Below, piece by piece: positions 8,948 through 18,343 of a stretch of 64,000 nt of DNA. Position 1 is the first letter of the stretch; each line of letters begins with the position of its first letter. Position numbers and translations under genes: made by a program. Source of the stretch: Desulfofundulus salinus (lineage in GTDB: Bacteria; Bacillota; Desulfotomaculia; Desulfotomaculales; Desulfovirgulaceae); contig NZ_RBWE01000001.1 in the NCBI RefSeq assembly GCF_003627965.1, positions 2,517,420-2,581,419 of the forward strand. Reading direction: 5' to 3'. The notes under the pieces were generated by a model. That model ran no database searches. It had not been told where the DNA came from and was given only the letters and a program-made list of their open reading frames with translations.

Positions 8948-9298
8948 CTAACTTTTTCCCGCCAGGGAGTCCAGTACCTGCAGGGCTTCCGTGGCGTAGG
9001 CAGCCGCCGGCCCGCCGCCCATCAATACGGCCACGCCAACTGCTTCCATAATTTCTTCCCGGGTGGCACCCAGTTCCAGGGCTTTGGCCACATGGACGGC
9101 TATGCAGTAGTGGCACCTTATGGCCACAGCAATGCCTACGGCAATTAACTCCTTTTGTTTGGCGCTGAGGGCTCCGTCGCTGATGACGGCTTCGTGCAAA
9201 TCCCGGAATCCCTTCATAACCCTGGGCAGCTCTTTGGCCAGCTTGCCCACACCCTGGTTAAAGTTCTCCAGTGTTTTTTGTACGTCCATAATTTTCAC
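8948..9298 (-). CDS. carboxymuconolactone decarboxylase / AhpD-like protein
   Basis: A 116-residue alpha-helical protein of the AhpD/CMD superfamily. The redox CXXC pair is intact in RCHYCIAVHVAKALELGAT near residues 61-79, with the histidine three residues on, as in alkylhydroperoxidase AhpD-type disulfide reductases. Start is ATG 9298 or the in-frame ATG 9 bases later. It stands alone with its own terminator. A role in peroxide or thiol metabolism is likely from the motif; the partner is unknown. Confidence 0.85.
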   Translation of the reverse strand: MKIMDVQKTLENFNQGVGKLAKELPRVMKGFRDLHEAVISDGALSAKQKELIAVGIAVAIRCHYCIAVHVAKALELGATREEIMEAVGVAVLMGGGPAAAYATEALQVLDSLAGKS

Positions 9299-9373
9299 CT
9301 CTTTATAATTTATACCTTAAACTTTTTAACCTATTCGACTCCTTAGCTAAAGTTTCCTTCCAACCGGGCAATT

Positions 9374-10672
9374 TTATACCTTTCGCTCCCCCGGTTCATA
9401 GAGAGAGGGCGGCGGCTCCACACACTCCTGTTCCAGGCGCAGGCCCTCCTGGAGCATTTTTTGAATCACGGGGTGGAAGAGGCGGTAATCCGGGTCTTCC
9501 AGCAGAGAACGGAGGCGCCGGCCGTATGCGGCGGTAAAGGGCGAAGCAAACCGGCGGTATCGTTCCAGGGTGGGCACATCCATGTACAGGGGCTTCAGCC
9601 CGGGCAGGCAGCGCTTCTGCAGGTGGACAAAGATGGAAAAACCCCCGTAGTCAATGTCGCCCCAGTGGTAAAACGGCACCGCCCGGCCGGTACCGGCCAG
9701 ATATTCCCGCAGTTTACTTAAAAACCGCCGGCGGACCGTGTTATGATAACCCCCCAGGTATATGGCCAGAAATTTATCCCGGCAGGTCTTAATGAACTGG
9801 TAAAAGGGGGTCAGGTTTTCAATGGTGATGATATAATCGGCGGCAACATTTTTGACCGTCAACCGGTCCACCATCTCCGCCGGCAGCCCCAGGTCTGGGG
9901 AAAAATCTCCCACCCGCAGGGTACGGCCTTCGACAGCAAATTCCAGGCCGCCGCTGATGAAAATGTGCTGGGGGTTGTCCACAACCCCCACTTCGGCCAG
10001 GACCTGATTGACCTCTGCGGCAGTAAGGGTGGTCTCTTTTCCACCGCCGTCTTTCCCCCAGTCCGGGTGGAAATCCCGGACAATTCGGGCCACAGTTGGA
10101 GCCAGATTGTTAAAAGCCTTGCTGTTGCCCAGCACCCGCAGGCTGAAAACCCGCCTGGGTATCTCTTCCTGCAGAAGGCTGATCTCACGAATGACCATGA
10201 AAAGCTGCTCCGAATGCTCCCGGTCCGCGGGATTCAGGTAGGGCTGGCTTTCCTCTTCTTCCAGCCGCCGGGCAACAGTATGGAAGAATTCCTGCGCCCA
10301 GGGGGCCGCCCCCCGGGCATAGTGCCTGGCCAGGCGGGCCAGTTCCTGGAATTGCTCCGCCCTGGGACGCCGTTTCAGCCGGGAGTAGACCTCGTCCAGG
10401 CGACCAGTATTTAAGGCCACTTTCTCGATGAGATTGTTTTCCTCAAACTTGACCCAGCGAATCTCAATTAACCCCCGGCGCTCTAAAGCCAGGGCGGCCC
10501 CATTGATCTCTTCCTTATACCGGACGGTGGTATCGTCAAAATAACGGGGCATGGTACGCTGGTTGAAATGAAGCCAGATGCGGCGGTTGCCCCCTTTGCC
10601 CCTGGCCAGGGCGCTGCGCTCATACTTGTCCAGCAGAGTCTCCAGAATATAGCGTTCGTAGTCCATGGCCAT
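9374..10672 (-). CDS. jetD: Wadjet system nuclease subunit JetD (DUF2220, TOPRIM)
   Basis: A ~432-residue protein with a DUF2220 C-terminal TOPRIM-like fold: the glutamate in ITIENLTPFYQF near residue 280 and the acidic pair in HWGDIDYGGFSIF near 345 are in place. In characterised Wadjet systems JetD cuts DNA that the JetABC motor has recognised as a small circle. ATG 10672 overlaps the jetC stop codon (ATGA), so translation is coupled; a TTG one codon up and an ATG two codons down are alternatives. It is the last gene of the operon. Confidence 0.9.
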   Translation of the reverse strand: MAMDYERYILETLLDKYERSALARGKGGNRRIWLHFNQRTMPRYFDDTTVRYKEEINGAALALERRGLIEIRWVKFEENNLIEKVALNTGRLDEVYSRLKRRPRAEQFQELARLARHYARGAAPWAQEFFHTVARRLEEEESQPYLNPADREHSEQLFMVIREISLLQEEIPRRVFSLRVLGNSKAFNNLAPTVARIVRDFHPDWGKDGGGKETTLTAAEVNQVLAEVGVVDNPQHIFISGGLEFAVEGRTLRVGDFSPDLGLPAEMVDRLTVKNVAADYIITIENLTPFYQFIKTCRDKFLAIYLGGYHNTVRRRFLSKLREYLAGTGRAVPFYHWGDIDYGGFSIFVHLQKRCLPGLKPLYMDVPTLERYRRFASPFTAAYGRRLRSLLEDPDYRLFHPVIQKMLQEGLRLEQECVEPPPSLYEPGERKV

Positions 10673-13600
10673 CAACCCGCCGCCCTTTCCGCCGCCTCGA
10701 TCCGGCTTTCGCCAACCGCTTCCTTAAACTGCTTGTAATCCTCTATCCAGCTGTTTTTCCCGTCGCGCATCACCAGGAGGGTGGTGGGTACATGGGGGCT
10801 GATAAACTCGCACTTGTCGGTAGGGGCGGCGATGATGGCCTGCATGCCCATCTCATTGATAAAGCGCAGGGAATTTTCCATGCGGTCGATATCCATCCGG
10901 TTGAAGGCCTCGTCAAAGAGCATCAACCGGATGCTGTCCCGGTTGGTCTTGGCGCGGTAGAGCTGGGCAAAAGAAGCCACAATGGCCACGTAATAGGGGG
11001 TCTGGGTCTCGCCACCCGACTTTTCCCGGCAGACCTTGCTGAAGGTAGAGGTTTCACCGCTGGCATGGGTAATTTTGATATCATAATCCAGAAAACTGCG
11101 GTAATCGGTGTATTCCGCAATGCTTTCGGGCAGGTACCTGGGCGGCAGGTTGATGATTTTATCAAACAGCTCGTCCAGGGCCTCCCGGTGCCGCTGCTGA
11201 AAAACACTGTCAAAAAGGGAGACACCTCCCTCCACCATTTCCGTATCCTCCAGCATCTGGTAGAACTTGCGGTGCCTTTCGGAAGGGTATACCAGAAAAC
11301 GGTATTTATCTCCGCCAAAGGAAATATCCTTTAAAGCTTCGTTCAAGAAGTCAAATTCATTGCGGGCGTTTTGAATGTTCTCCCGCAGCTTGTAGATGAA
11401 GTGCTCCTTGAACTCCTCCTCGGCTTCCTTTTTGGCCTGGTTGATTTTTTCCTCATATGCGGGCAACTCGCTTTCCACCAGTTTCTTATACTCCTGTACC
11501 CACTCGTCATTCTCATCCGCTTCTATTCGCCCGCCGAACTGGTACTTATTGTTATATTCGGCCTTGAGGAGTTCCAGGGCCTTTTCCTTGTTAAGAATAA
11601 GCGTTTCCACGCTCTTGCGGTTGTGGGCGAAGTTGGCCGCTACCTCCTGGGGCGAATGGCGCCGGATCTCCCGGGCGTAACGCCTTTCCCCCTCGGGCAC
11701 AACACGGGAGTTTATGGAGCAAAACTGCCGGAACTCCTCTTCCAGCCGGGCATGCTCGTCTTCCAGGGTCACCCGTTCCGTTCTCTTCTGTTCCAGGGTG
11801 GTCAGTAATTCTCCCTGCCGCTGATTATATTTCTCAATCCGGTCGTTCAAGGCGTCCATTTCCAGTTCCAGTTGATCCAGCTTTTGCTGCAGGGCGTCAA
11901 TGCCTGAAGTATCCACCCCGGCCAGTTCCTGTTCCCTGGCGGACAGATCCTGCCGTAACGCGGCCAGCTCCAGCCACGTCCCCCGGCGCTCTTTCAGGAA
12001 GATGTAGTGCTCGTCCCGGCCGCTTGTCGTCTGGCTCAGCCTTTCCAGCCTTTCCAACCGGGGGAGCAATTCCTTCCGCGCCGCAGCAATCTCCTGCAGG
12101 CGGGCTTCTTTGCGGGCAATCTGGCGGGCATAGGCCCGTTCACCGATAAAAGGAGTTTCGTAAACTTCAAATTTAATCTGCCGGGCGGTATGATTGCTGT
12201 AGGTCATGCAGGTCGGGGTAATTGCCCGGCGGTAATTTTTCAGTTCCTGTTCATTTTCACACTTGATCAGGTCGCCCATCAGCTGGTGGACGTAGGCCAG
12301 GGCGTAGCGGTTCTGGGAGCGCACCTCGCAGGCCAGGGAGTTGGGTTCAATGCGGTTCAAGTACTTCAACACCCGGCCGGTATTGACCAGGCCCACCCCT
12401 GAGATGCGCCGTTCCTTTTTGTGTTTTTCATATACGGAAAGGGCATAATCAAAATGTTCCGGCTCCACAATCAGGTCGAAGCGCCGGGTGTTGAGCCAGC
12501 CCTCCACCGCGTCCTGCCACTTCTCGTCGGGAACTTCCAGAAGCTCGCAGAGCACCCTGGGCTCCACGTCAATGCCTTTCACTGCGCGGAATTTCTCCCG
12601 GATCAGATCCCGCAGGTCGGTCACCTTGCGGTCGTAAATATGCTTCTTGTTGCGCAGGCTGGCCAGTTCCTGCTGCAGGGTCTGTTCCTCCTGATCCAGC
12701 TCCTTCAGCTTGCGCCGGATTTCCCAGGCCTGTTCCTGCACCCTTTCCCGTACCCTCCCCAGGGTTTCCCGGCCCCGGTCAATCAACCGGCCCAGGGCAT
12801 CGAGGGCTTCCCCGTCACCGGGGGGCAGGGGCTGCCCCTCCCCAACCTGCCCGTCACCGCCCGCGGCCAGCCCCTGGAGCCCGTCCACCAGCTCCGCGAG
12901 TATATTGCGCTCAGCCGGTAAAAGCAAATCTTCCCCCGCCTCGTCCAGGAGTTGCGCCAGCACCCGGCATTCTTCCCGGGCGGTTTCAGCTACCTGGCTG
13001 CAAGCGCGGGACAGTTCCTTCACCCGTTCCTTGAGGGTGCGGATCTCACCTTTCAAACGCTCCACCAGCTGCCAGGTGGTATTGGCCGCCAGGGCGTCCC
13101 GGTAGGACCGCTCCTCCTCCCGGCAGCGTTTCAACCGCTCCCTGGCCCCGTCCAGAGCCTGGCTCAACCGGGCCAGCTCCTCTTCCAGGGCCCGGGCCTG
13201 TTCCAGATTGGCCTGCAAATTGGCCGCCACCCCGTCCCGGTTGGCCCGCAGGATCACGTAATCCTGGATCAGGGCCCTTTCCCGGTCCCGCTGGATCTCC
13301 TGGTATTTTTCCCGGATAGCTTCCAGAGCGGTTATTTTCTCCCTGGTCTGGGCCGCCAGGTCGCTGTACTCCTTGTAGCGCTGGAGGTTCTCCCGCATGA
13401 TGTCTATATTTATTTGCTTCTCCTCCAGCACGTAGGAGTAAACAAACTGGCGGATGTCCGTTATCGGCTTGAAGGAGATGGCCTTTACGAAAAGGGTAAA
13501 GAACCGGTCCCCCAGGGAACCCAGCTTGTGGAGCAAATCGGCCTGGTATTTTTCCACCGTGGGATAAATGGTGGCCCTGCGGTCCCTCACCGCGGCCCGG

Positions 13601-14058
13601 AACTCCCGGATATTGCGGGGGTGCTTGCCCGCTAAAAAAAGGCTGTCGTCCAGGCGGCAGTCCTCGATTTTGAAAAAACGGCTTTCATAGGTCACGTCAT
13701 CGGCGTAGGAATCAATGACCGCCCCCAAAAGGAAGTAGTTTTTCCTGGAGGTATCGTAGAATTCCAGGACCACATAGGAAGTAACGTCGCCCTGGCGCTC
13801 GTACTTGCGGCCGCTCTCGCTGTCCCGCCCGGTCTTGCAGCGCACGTAACCCAGCAGATCCCGCCTGGTCTCATCAAAGGCGGAAATGTTAAATTTAACC
13901 CGCCGCAGGTCGGCCACCAGCACGTACTGGATGGCGTCCAGAATGGTGGATTTGCCGCTGCCGTTGTCCCCGGTGATCAGGGTGCTGCCCCGGATGCGTA
14001 TGGTTTCGTTGGTAAAATAGTGCCAGTTGATCAACCTGATGCCGGTTAATTCTTTCAA
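10672..14058 (-). CDS. jetC: Wadjet SMC-like ATPase JetC
   Basis: A 1128-residue MukB/SMC-type ATPase. A Walker A GDNGSGKSTILDAIQ lies near residue 32, two long coiled-coil arms flank a hinge-like region (about 470-620), a signature REKSGGETQTPYY is near 1015 and a Walker B LMLFDEAFNRMD near 1050. It would form the DNA-loop-extruding motor with JetA and JetB. The start is TTG 14058 with GAGGAG eight bases upstream. That ribosome site directly abuts a palindromic repeat element that separates it from jetB. Confidence 0.93.
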   Translation of the reverse strand: MKELTGIRLINWHYFTNETIRIRGSTLITGDNGSGKSTILDAIQYVLVADLRRVKFNISAFDETRRDLLGYVRCKTGRDSESGRKYERQGDVTSYVVLEFYDTSRKNYFLLGAVIDSYADDVTYESRFFKIEDCRLDDSLFLAGKHPRNIREFRAAVRDRRATIYPTVEKYQADLLHKLGSLGDRFFTLFVKAISFKPITDIRQFVYSYVLEEKQINIDIMRENLQRYKEYSDLAAQTREKITALEAIREKYQEIQRDRERALIQDYVILRANRDGVAANLQANLEQARALEEELARLSQALDGARERLKRCREEERSYRDALAANTTWQLVERLKGEIRTLKERVKELSRACSQVAETAREECRVLAQLLDEAGEDLLLPAERNILAELVDGLQGLAAGGDGQVGEGQPLPPGDGEALDALGRLIDRGRETLGRVRERVQEQAWEIRRKLKELDQEEQTLQQELASLRNKKHIYDRKVTDLRDLIREKFRAVKGIDVEPRVLCELLEVPDEKWQDAVEGWLNTRRFDLIVEPEHFDYALSVYEKHKKERRISGVGLVNTGRVLKYLNRIEPNSLACEVRSQNRYALAYVHQLMGDLIKCENEQELKNYRRAITPTCMTYSNHTARQIKFEVYETPFIGERAYARQIARKEARLQEIAAARKELLPRLERLERLSQTTSGRDEHYIFLKERRGTWLELAALRQDLSAREQELAGVDTSGIDALQQKLDQLELEMDALNDRIEKYNQRQGELLTTLEQKRTERVTLEDEHARLEEEFRQFCSINSRVVPEGERRYAREIRRHSPQEVAANFAHNRKSVETLILNKEKALELLKAEYNNKYQFGGRIEADENDEWVQEYKKLVESELPAYEEKINQAKKEAEEEFKEHFIYKLRENIQNARNEFDFLNEALKDISFGGDKYRFLVYPSERHRKFYQMLEDTEMVEGGVSLFDSVFQQRHREALDELFDKIINLPPRYLPESIAEYTDYRSFLDYDIKITHASGETSTFSKVCREKSGGETQTPYYVAIVASFAQLYRAKTNRDSIRLMLFDEAFNRMDIDRMENSLRFINEMGMQAIIAAPTDKCEFISPHVPTTLLVMRDGKNSWIEDYKQFKEAVGESRIEAAERAAG

Positions 14059-14085
14059 TTACACCAGCTCCTCAGCACTCAGTGA

Positions 14086-14166
14086 ACCTGGCTGGATGCG
14101 GCGCTGTCCCCGGCGCTTCGCAAGTCGTTCGCTCCGGACAGCGCCGCATCCTTGCTGCAACGGTTC
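14086..14166. repeat. palindromic repeat element between jetB and jetC
   Basis: Perfect 16-bp arms at 14094-14109 and 14136-14151 (GGATGCGGCGCTGTCC and its complement) enclose a 26-base loop. Bases 14110-14154 are identical over 45 bp to 22247-22291. The right end reaches into the last codons of jetB. Related copies lie near 22014-22100 and 22815-22875. It is flanked by short sequences resembling CAGTGAACC and its inverse, suggesting terminal inverted repeats. Confidence 0.85.
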
Positions 14167-14792
14167 TACTGCATATTTCCGTTTTCCTCTTCCCGCCCTT
14201 CCTCCGCCCCGGCCCGGCGGTAGGTATCCAGCTTTTCGTACACCTGCCGGATGTCCTCCACCCGCAGGGCGAAGAGAATGGTGGGAAACACCTCCAGGCG
14301 GCAGTCGGGATCGGTAACCTCCCCGTCCAGCACCCGCAGGATGTTGAAACGTTTGAGCAGGCCCATGGTTTCCCGCAGGGTTTTTTTGTCAATGGGCCGG
14401 TTGCGTATTTTCAGGGCCGCATACTTGTCCTGGATCTCCCGCACGGTAATCATTATGTTCTCCGTCACGTTGATTTGACGGCGTTTTTCTTCGTAGCAGA
14501 GGCGCAGGATGAGGATGATAATGCTTTCTTCCAGTTTCAGGCGCAGCCGGTTATAGGCGAAATCGCTGAAAACACGGTAGACCCCATAGGCCCGGTCTCC
14601 TTCCAGGCTCCAGCCTCCCAGCTTCAAATAGGCCCGCAGGAGGTCTTCGTGCCGTTCAATAAAGTAGTAGTCCCGGCGGTTTTCTTCGTTCTTGCGGGTG
14701 ATGAAGGTGCAGGAGAGAAGCCTGTTCACCACCCGGGTAAACTCCTCCCGCTCCGCCGGAAGCAGGCGGTTCCACTGTTCCAGCAGTTCCAT
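14166..14792 (-). CDS. jetB: Wadjet subunit JetB (DUF4194-like kleisin partner)
   Basis: A 208-residue protein with winged-helix character (YYFIERHEDLLRAYLKLGGW; RLKLEESIIILILRLCYEEKRR; MGLLKRFNILRVLD). In known systems JetB is the MukE-like winged-helix partner bound to the JetA kleisin. It starts 15 bp after jetA stops. The last residues are acidic and end beside the palindromic element, which may have replaced the original C-terminus. Confidence 0.88.
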   Translation of the reverse strand: MELLEQWNRLLPAEREEFTRVVNRLLSCTFITRKNEENRRDYYFIERHEDLLRAYLKLGGWSLEGDRAYGVYRVFSDFAYNRLRLKLEESIIILILRLCYEEKRRQINVTENIMITVREIQDKYAALKIRNRPIDKKTLRETMGLLKRFNILRVLDGEVTDPDCRLEVFPTILFALRVEDIRQVYEKLDTYRRAGAEEGREEENGNMQ

Positions 14793-14807
14793 CAGGCTCG
14801 CCCTTCC

Positions 14808-16232
14808 TTATTTTCTTTCAAAACGCAAATCTCTAAATTCAAAGCGGCCGCCGGCCGCAGATACCCGGGGCCTCCCATCCCGGTGCACCCGGTAACCTAC
14901 CTGGCGCGAACGCCCGTAAGCCGTAGCATAGATCAGTTTGATAAATTCCTCCACATCCTCGATGCCCAGCTCCCGGGCGCAGATCTCCTTCCGCCCGGCC
15001 AGTTTTTCCATCACCCAGGCGTTGATCTTCTCCCGGGTCATGCGCCTTTCCAGCTGCTGCCGGAAAGAGCGCAGCCGCTCCCTGCGGCGCTCCGGGTCAA
15101 TTTCCTCCAGCTCCTGCACTTCCCGGGGCTGGTGCTGCCTGGCCGCCTCCCTACCGGTATAAAGGGATTCCCGGTCCAGAAATCCCTGGGTGAAGAGGCT
15201 GAACAGGTGACCCAGCTCTTCCGGAAGGAGGTCGTCCGGGCGCATGCCCTCCTGCGCGCGCAGCCCGGCCAGGAACTTTAAAATTTCCATCAGCTGGCCT
15301 TCCACGTCCTTACTGCTGTTGAGGATGTACTTCAACTGCTGGAAGGAAGCGTTGGCATAGCGGGCATTGCGCCGGTCGATTTCATCCAGCAGGTCGTCCA
15401 GGCCGATGTAGGCCTGGCGGATGTAGTCAATACGGCGGTAAATCTCCTGCCGCGCCGTGGGCAGATCCGGAAAACGTTCCCGCTGCACTTCCAGACCGGC
15501 CGTCCGGTCCACCCAGGCCGCATCGTTGTACCACTGGTTCAAACGGGCAATAATCTTCGGACGGTAACGGGAAACGTTGTCCGAAGTTTTCAGGCGGTGG
15601 TAGCTGCGGTCGATAATTTCCTCCATGTAGTCTTGAAAATGAATCTTTAAAATCTCCCGGGGCTCCTTTTCCGCCAGGACCCGCTCAATGTAACGCTTAA
15701 TGTTGTGATTTAGGGACTTCAAACCGTTGATCAGCTGCTCGGTCTGCTCATAGGCCTTTTCCAGGGCCAGGTTGCCCTGGCGGTCGGCCTCCTCGGAATG
15801 GAGCAAGGTGTAGGTGGCATAAACATATCCCTGGTATTCCACCTGCCGGTGGCGGCGGATCTTGTCCAGTACATCCAGAATTTTTATGGCATAATCGGGC
15901 AGGCTGATGTACTGCACGTAATTGCTGTACACCTCGCTGACCACCCAGCCTGTGGCCTCCAGCTTGCGCAGGATAAAGGCGGCCCTTTCCCGGGGCCCGG
16001 CCGGCGTATCCAGGGATTCCTCCCAGATCTCATCGGCCAGGGCCTGTTCAAAAAAGCCGTCCTTCTGCTCTATATAGTCAACAATCAGGTCGATGACCAC
16101 ATCCCGTTCCATCCCGAAGGTGGTCAGCTGGTACTGGTCGTAAATGCGGAACAGGATGGCCGCGTAGTCCTGCTTCAAGGGGCTGGCCAGGACCGAAAAA
16201 AACCGCTCCGGGATGACGGCAAAAAGGTTCAC
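14808..16232 (-). CDS. jetA: Wadjet subunit JetA (DUF5716-type kleisin)
   Basis: A ~475-residue helical protein that begins NLFAVIPERFFSVLASPLK, the usual start of this family. I chose GTG 16232 because GGGAGGGG stands eight bases upstream; the frame stays open 50 codons further to 16382 but that part is not conserved. Helical segments such as RHRQVEYQGYVYATYTLLHS and the C-terminal winged region fit the kleisin role bridging two JetC heads. It is the first gene of jetABCD. The JetA family suggests a type II-like rather than type I (DUF3375) system, a moderate-confidence assignment. Confidence 0.88.
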   Translation of the reverse strand: MNLFAVIPERFFSVLASPLKQDYAAILFRIYDQYQLTTFGMERDVVIDLIVDYIEQKDGFFEQALADEIWEESLDTPAGPRERAAFILRKLEATGWVVSEVYSNYVQYISLPDYAIKILDVLDKIRRHRQVEYQGYVYATYTLLHSEEADRQGNLALEKAYEQTEQLINGLKSLNHNIKRYIERVLAEKEPREILKIHFQDYMEEIIDRSYHRLKTSDNVSRYRPKIIARLNQWYNDAAWVDRTAGLEVQRERFPDLPTARQEIYRRIDYIRQAYIGLDDLLDEIDRRNARYANASFQQLKYILNSSKDVEGQLMEILKFLAGLRAQEGMRPDDLLPEELGHLFSLFTQGFLDRESLYTGREAARQHQPREVQELEEIDPERRRERLRSFRQQLERRMTREKINAWVMEKLAGRKEICARELGIEDVEEFIKLIYATAYGRSRQVGYRVHRDGRPRVSAAGGRFEFRDLRFERK

Positions 16233-16459
16233 TTCTAAACCCCTCCCGGGGAAATTTTTTAACTGGATGTGGTTCGGCATCGCCAGCAGATTTCCTCTTA
16301 ATTGTACTAATTTTTCAGGGGGAAATACAACCATATCCATCAATTTTCCCCATGAACCGTTGCGGCCCTCAGCGGTGGACAACCTTTCCGGACATTAGCA
16401 GAAAGGAAACTAGAGTCTATCCGCAGAAACAAAATAATGTATACAAGAAATCGGGGAAC

Positions 16460-17170
16460 ATGGTTTCAATGCTTTGCAGTCTGCATTTACCTCCACAACT
16501 GGAAGAAGCTTTTTTCATCCGCCGCTTGAACCGCTTTGTAGCCGAGGTGCTGGTGAGGGGAAACCGGGAACTGGCCCATGTGCCCAGTTCCGGGCGCATG
16601 GCGGAACTGCTGGTGGCCGGGCGCAAGATCTGGGTTAAGCGCCATGCCAGAGCCGGCCATAAAACCACCTGCCGCCTGCTGCTGGTGGAGTACGAGGGCA
16701 TACTGGTATCGGTGGACGCCACCCTGCCCAACCGGCTGGTGGGCCGGGCACTGCAGGCGGGGGCGCTTGAGGCCTTTTCGAGTTACGAAACGGTGCGGGC
16801 TGAATATTCCCGGGGCCACAGCCGTTTCGATTTTTATTTGAGCGGCCCGCCGGGCGGGTGCTTGCTGGAAGTGAAATCCGTCACCCTGGTGGAAAAGGGA
16901 GTGGCCCTTTTTCCCGATGCCCCATCAACAAGAGGAACAAAGCACCTGGAGGAGCTGGCGGCCGCCCGCAGGGAGGGAGTGCAGGGAGCGGTTCTCTTTG
17001 TGGCCCAGCGGGAAGACGCCCGCTGCTTTTCCCCCCACCACGGGCAGGACCCGGCTTTTGCCAGGGCACTGCAGCGGGCCGCGGCAAGCGGGGTGCGGGT
17101 GCTGGCCTACCGCTGCCGGGTAAGCCGGGAAGCGGTTACCCTGGAAAAGGAGATTCCCGTTTTGTTGTAA
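16460..17170 (+). CDS. sfsA: SfsA, sugar fermentation stimulation protein homologue
   Basis: A 236-residue SfsA-family protein: RRLNRFVAEVLVRG near the start, HVPSSGRMAELLVAGRKIW, LLEVKSVTLVEKGVALFPDAPSTRGTKHL (split motif around residues 135-165) with acidic/lysine nuclease-fold residues. The family has an OB-like N-terminus and a PD-(D/E)XK-like core; its cellular role is unsettled. ATG 16460 follows GGGGAAC closely; upstream codons are not conserved. Divergent from jetA. Confidence 0.88.
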   Translation: MVSMLCSLHLPPQLEEAFFIRRLNRFVAEVLVRGNRELAHVPSSGRMAELLVAGRKIWVKRHARAGHKTTCRLLLVEYEGILVSVDATLPNRLVGRALQAGALEAFSSYETVRAEYSRGHSRFDFYLSGPPGGCLLEVKSVTLVEKGVALFPDAPSTRGTKHLEELAAARREGVQGAVLFVAQREDARCFSPHHGQDPAFARALQRAAASGVRVLAYRCRVSREAVTLEKEIPVLL

Positions 17171-17194
17171 ATGGAAAGGGATCTTGTCATGCTA

Positions 17195-17203
17195 TGATAT
17201 AAT
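17195..17203 (+). promoter_or_regulatory. extended -10 promoter for the EamA gene
   Basis: TGATATAAT gives an extended -10 element about 100 bp ahead of the EamA start. No good -35 is present at 17 bp, which fits extended -10 promoters. Confidence 0.5.
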
Positions 17204-17302
17204 GGTGAGCCGGAAGGTTATTTTTAACCGGGCGGCCACCGGACCGATTAGCGGTTTCTTCACGGTAGAGTAGAACAGCAGCCATGGAGGATAAAACAAA
17301 AA

Positions 17303-18184
17303 ATGCATAAGCAGAAACAAACGCCCGGGCGGCAGGGCCTGGGCGTGGCACTGGTTCTATTTTCCACCATTTGCCTGAGCATTGAGCCCGTAGCGGCCAA
17401 AATCGCCTACCGGGGCGGCGCCACCGTAATGACCACCCTCACCCTGCGTTACATTCTGGCCGCCGCAATCTTCTGGCTGCTCATCCTGGCGGGAGGTTAT
17501 GCTTTCAGGCTGCCCCGCCGGCAGCTGCTGGCGGTAACGGCTCTTTCCCTGGGAACTCAAACGCTCACCGTACTGGCCCTTTTCGAGGCTTTCCGCTACA
17601 TACCGGCCGGAATGGCCATCCTGTTTCTCTACTTTTACCCCACGGTGGTCACCATCCTGGCCGTTTTCTTTTTAAAAGAACCTTTTACCTGGCAGAAAGC
17701 GCTGGCCCTTTTGCTTACCCTTGCAGGCTGTGCCGTGATCCTGGGACAACCGGTAAAAACGCTGGATCCGCGGGGCGTGACACTGTCCCTGACCGCTGCC
17801 ATCACCTACGCAATTTTTTTGGTGGGTTCCACCCGCCTGCTGGCCAGCATACAAACGCCGGTATATAATGCATACGTTTCCACCATTCTGGCCCTGGCCG
17901 TGGGGGGGCTTGCTCTCATGCGGGGGCAGTTGAACCTGTCCTTCAGCTCTGAAGCGCTGGTGGCCATCGGGGTGCTGGGCATTGTTTCCACCGTCCTGGC
18001 CATGGCCGCCCTGATGCGGGGGGTAAAGGAAATCGGCGCCTCCCGGGCGGCCATTATCAGTACCTTTGAACCGGTGGCTACAGCCGTACTGGGTTTTCTG
18101 GTGCTGGGCGAAAGCCTGACCTCCTGGCAGATGATCGGGGGGGCGACCGTCCTGGCGGGCGTATTCCTGCAAAGGAGGGAATGA
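17303..18184 (+). CDS. EamA-family (DMT superfamily) transporter
   Basis: A 293-residue inner-membrane protein with about ten hydrophobic helices arranged as two EamA repeats (residues ~12-140 and ~155-290). Typical segments are LTLRYILAAAIFWLLIL, PAGMAILFLYFYPTVVTILAVFF and the C-terminal STFEPVATAVLGFLVLGE. ATG 17303 is preceded by GGAGGATAAA. Members export amino acids or other metabolites; the substrate here is unknown. Confidence 0.85.
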   Translation: MHKQKQTPGRQGLGVALVLFSTICLSIEPVAAKIAYRGGATVMTTLTLRYILAAAIFWLLILAGGYAFRLPRRQLLAVTALSLGTQTLTVLALFEAFRYIPAGMAILFLYFYPTVVTILAVFFLKEPFTWQKALALLLTLAGCAVILGQPVKTLDPRGVTLSLTAAITYAIFLVGSTRLLASIQTPVYNAYVSTILALAVGGLALMRGQLNLSFSSEALVAIGVLGIVSTVLAMAALMRGVKEIGASRAAIISTFEPVATAVLGFLVLGESLTSWQMIGGATVLAGVFLQRRE

Positions 18185-18278
18185 GCCGGATCCCTCCGGC
18201 CAGAAAAAAAGGGGAGACATCACCATCGTTTCAAGTCTGGATAGTTTCTGGTGTTATGACCTTTAACGAAAAGTTAAT

Positions 18279-18307
18279 TTGTAGTGGATTTATGAGTAAG
18301 TTATAAT
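18279..18307 (+). promoter_or_regulatory. sigma-A type promoter of arsC
   Basis: TTGTAG (18279-18284) and TATAAT (18302-18307) are separated by 17 bp. Transcription would start near 18314, which makes the upstream ATG at 18317 an unlikely start for arsC. Confidence 0.7.
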
Positions 18308-18343
18308 ATAAACAAAATGTTACAAAATGGGGGGAATAAATTT

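Noticed and set aside
14082-15281. 399-codon plus-strand open frame across jetB and jetA
   Set aside because: Antisense to two recognised Wadjet genes and crossing their boundary and the palindromic element; no domain seen.
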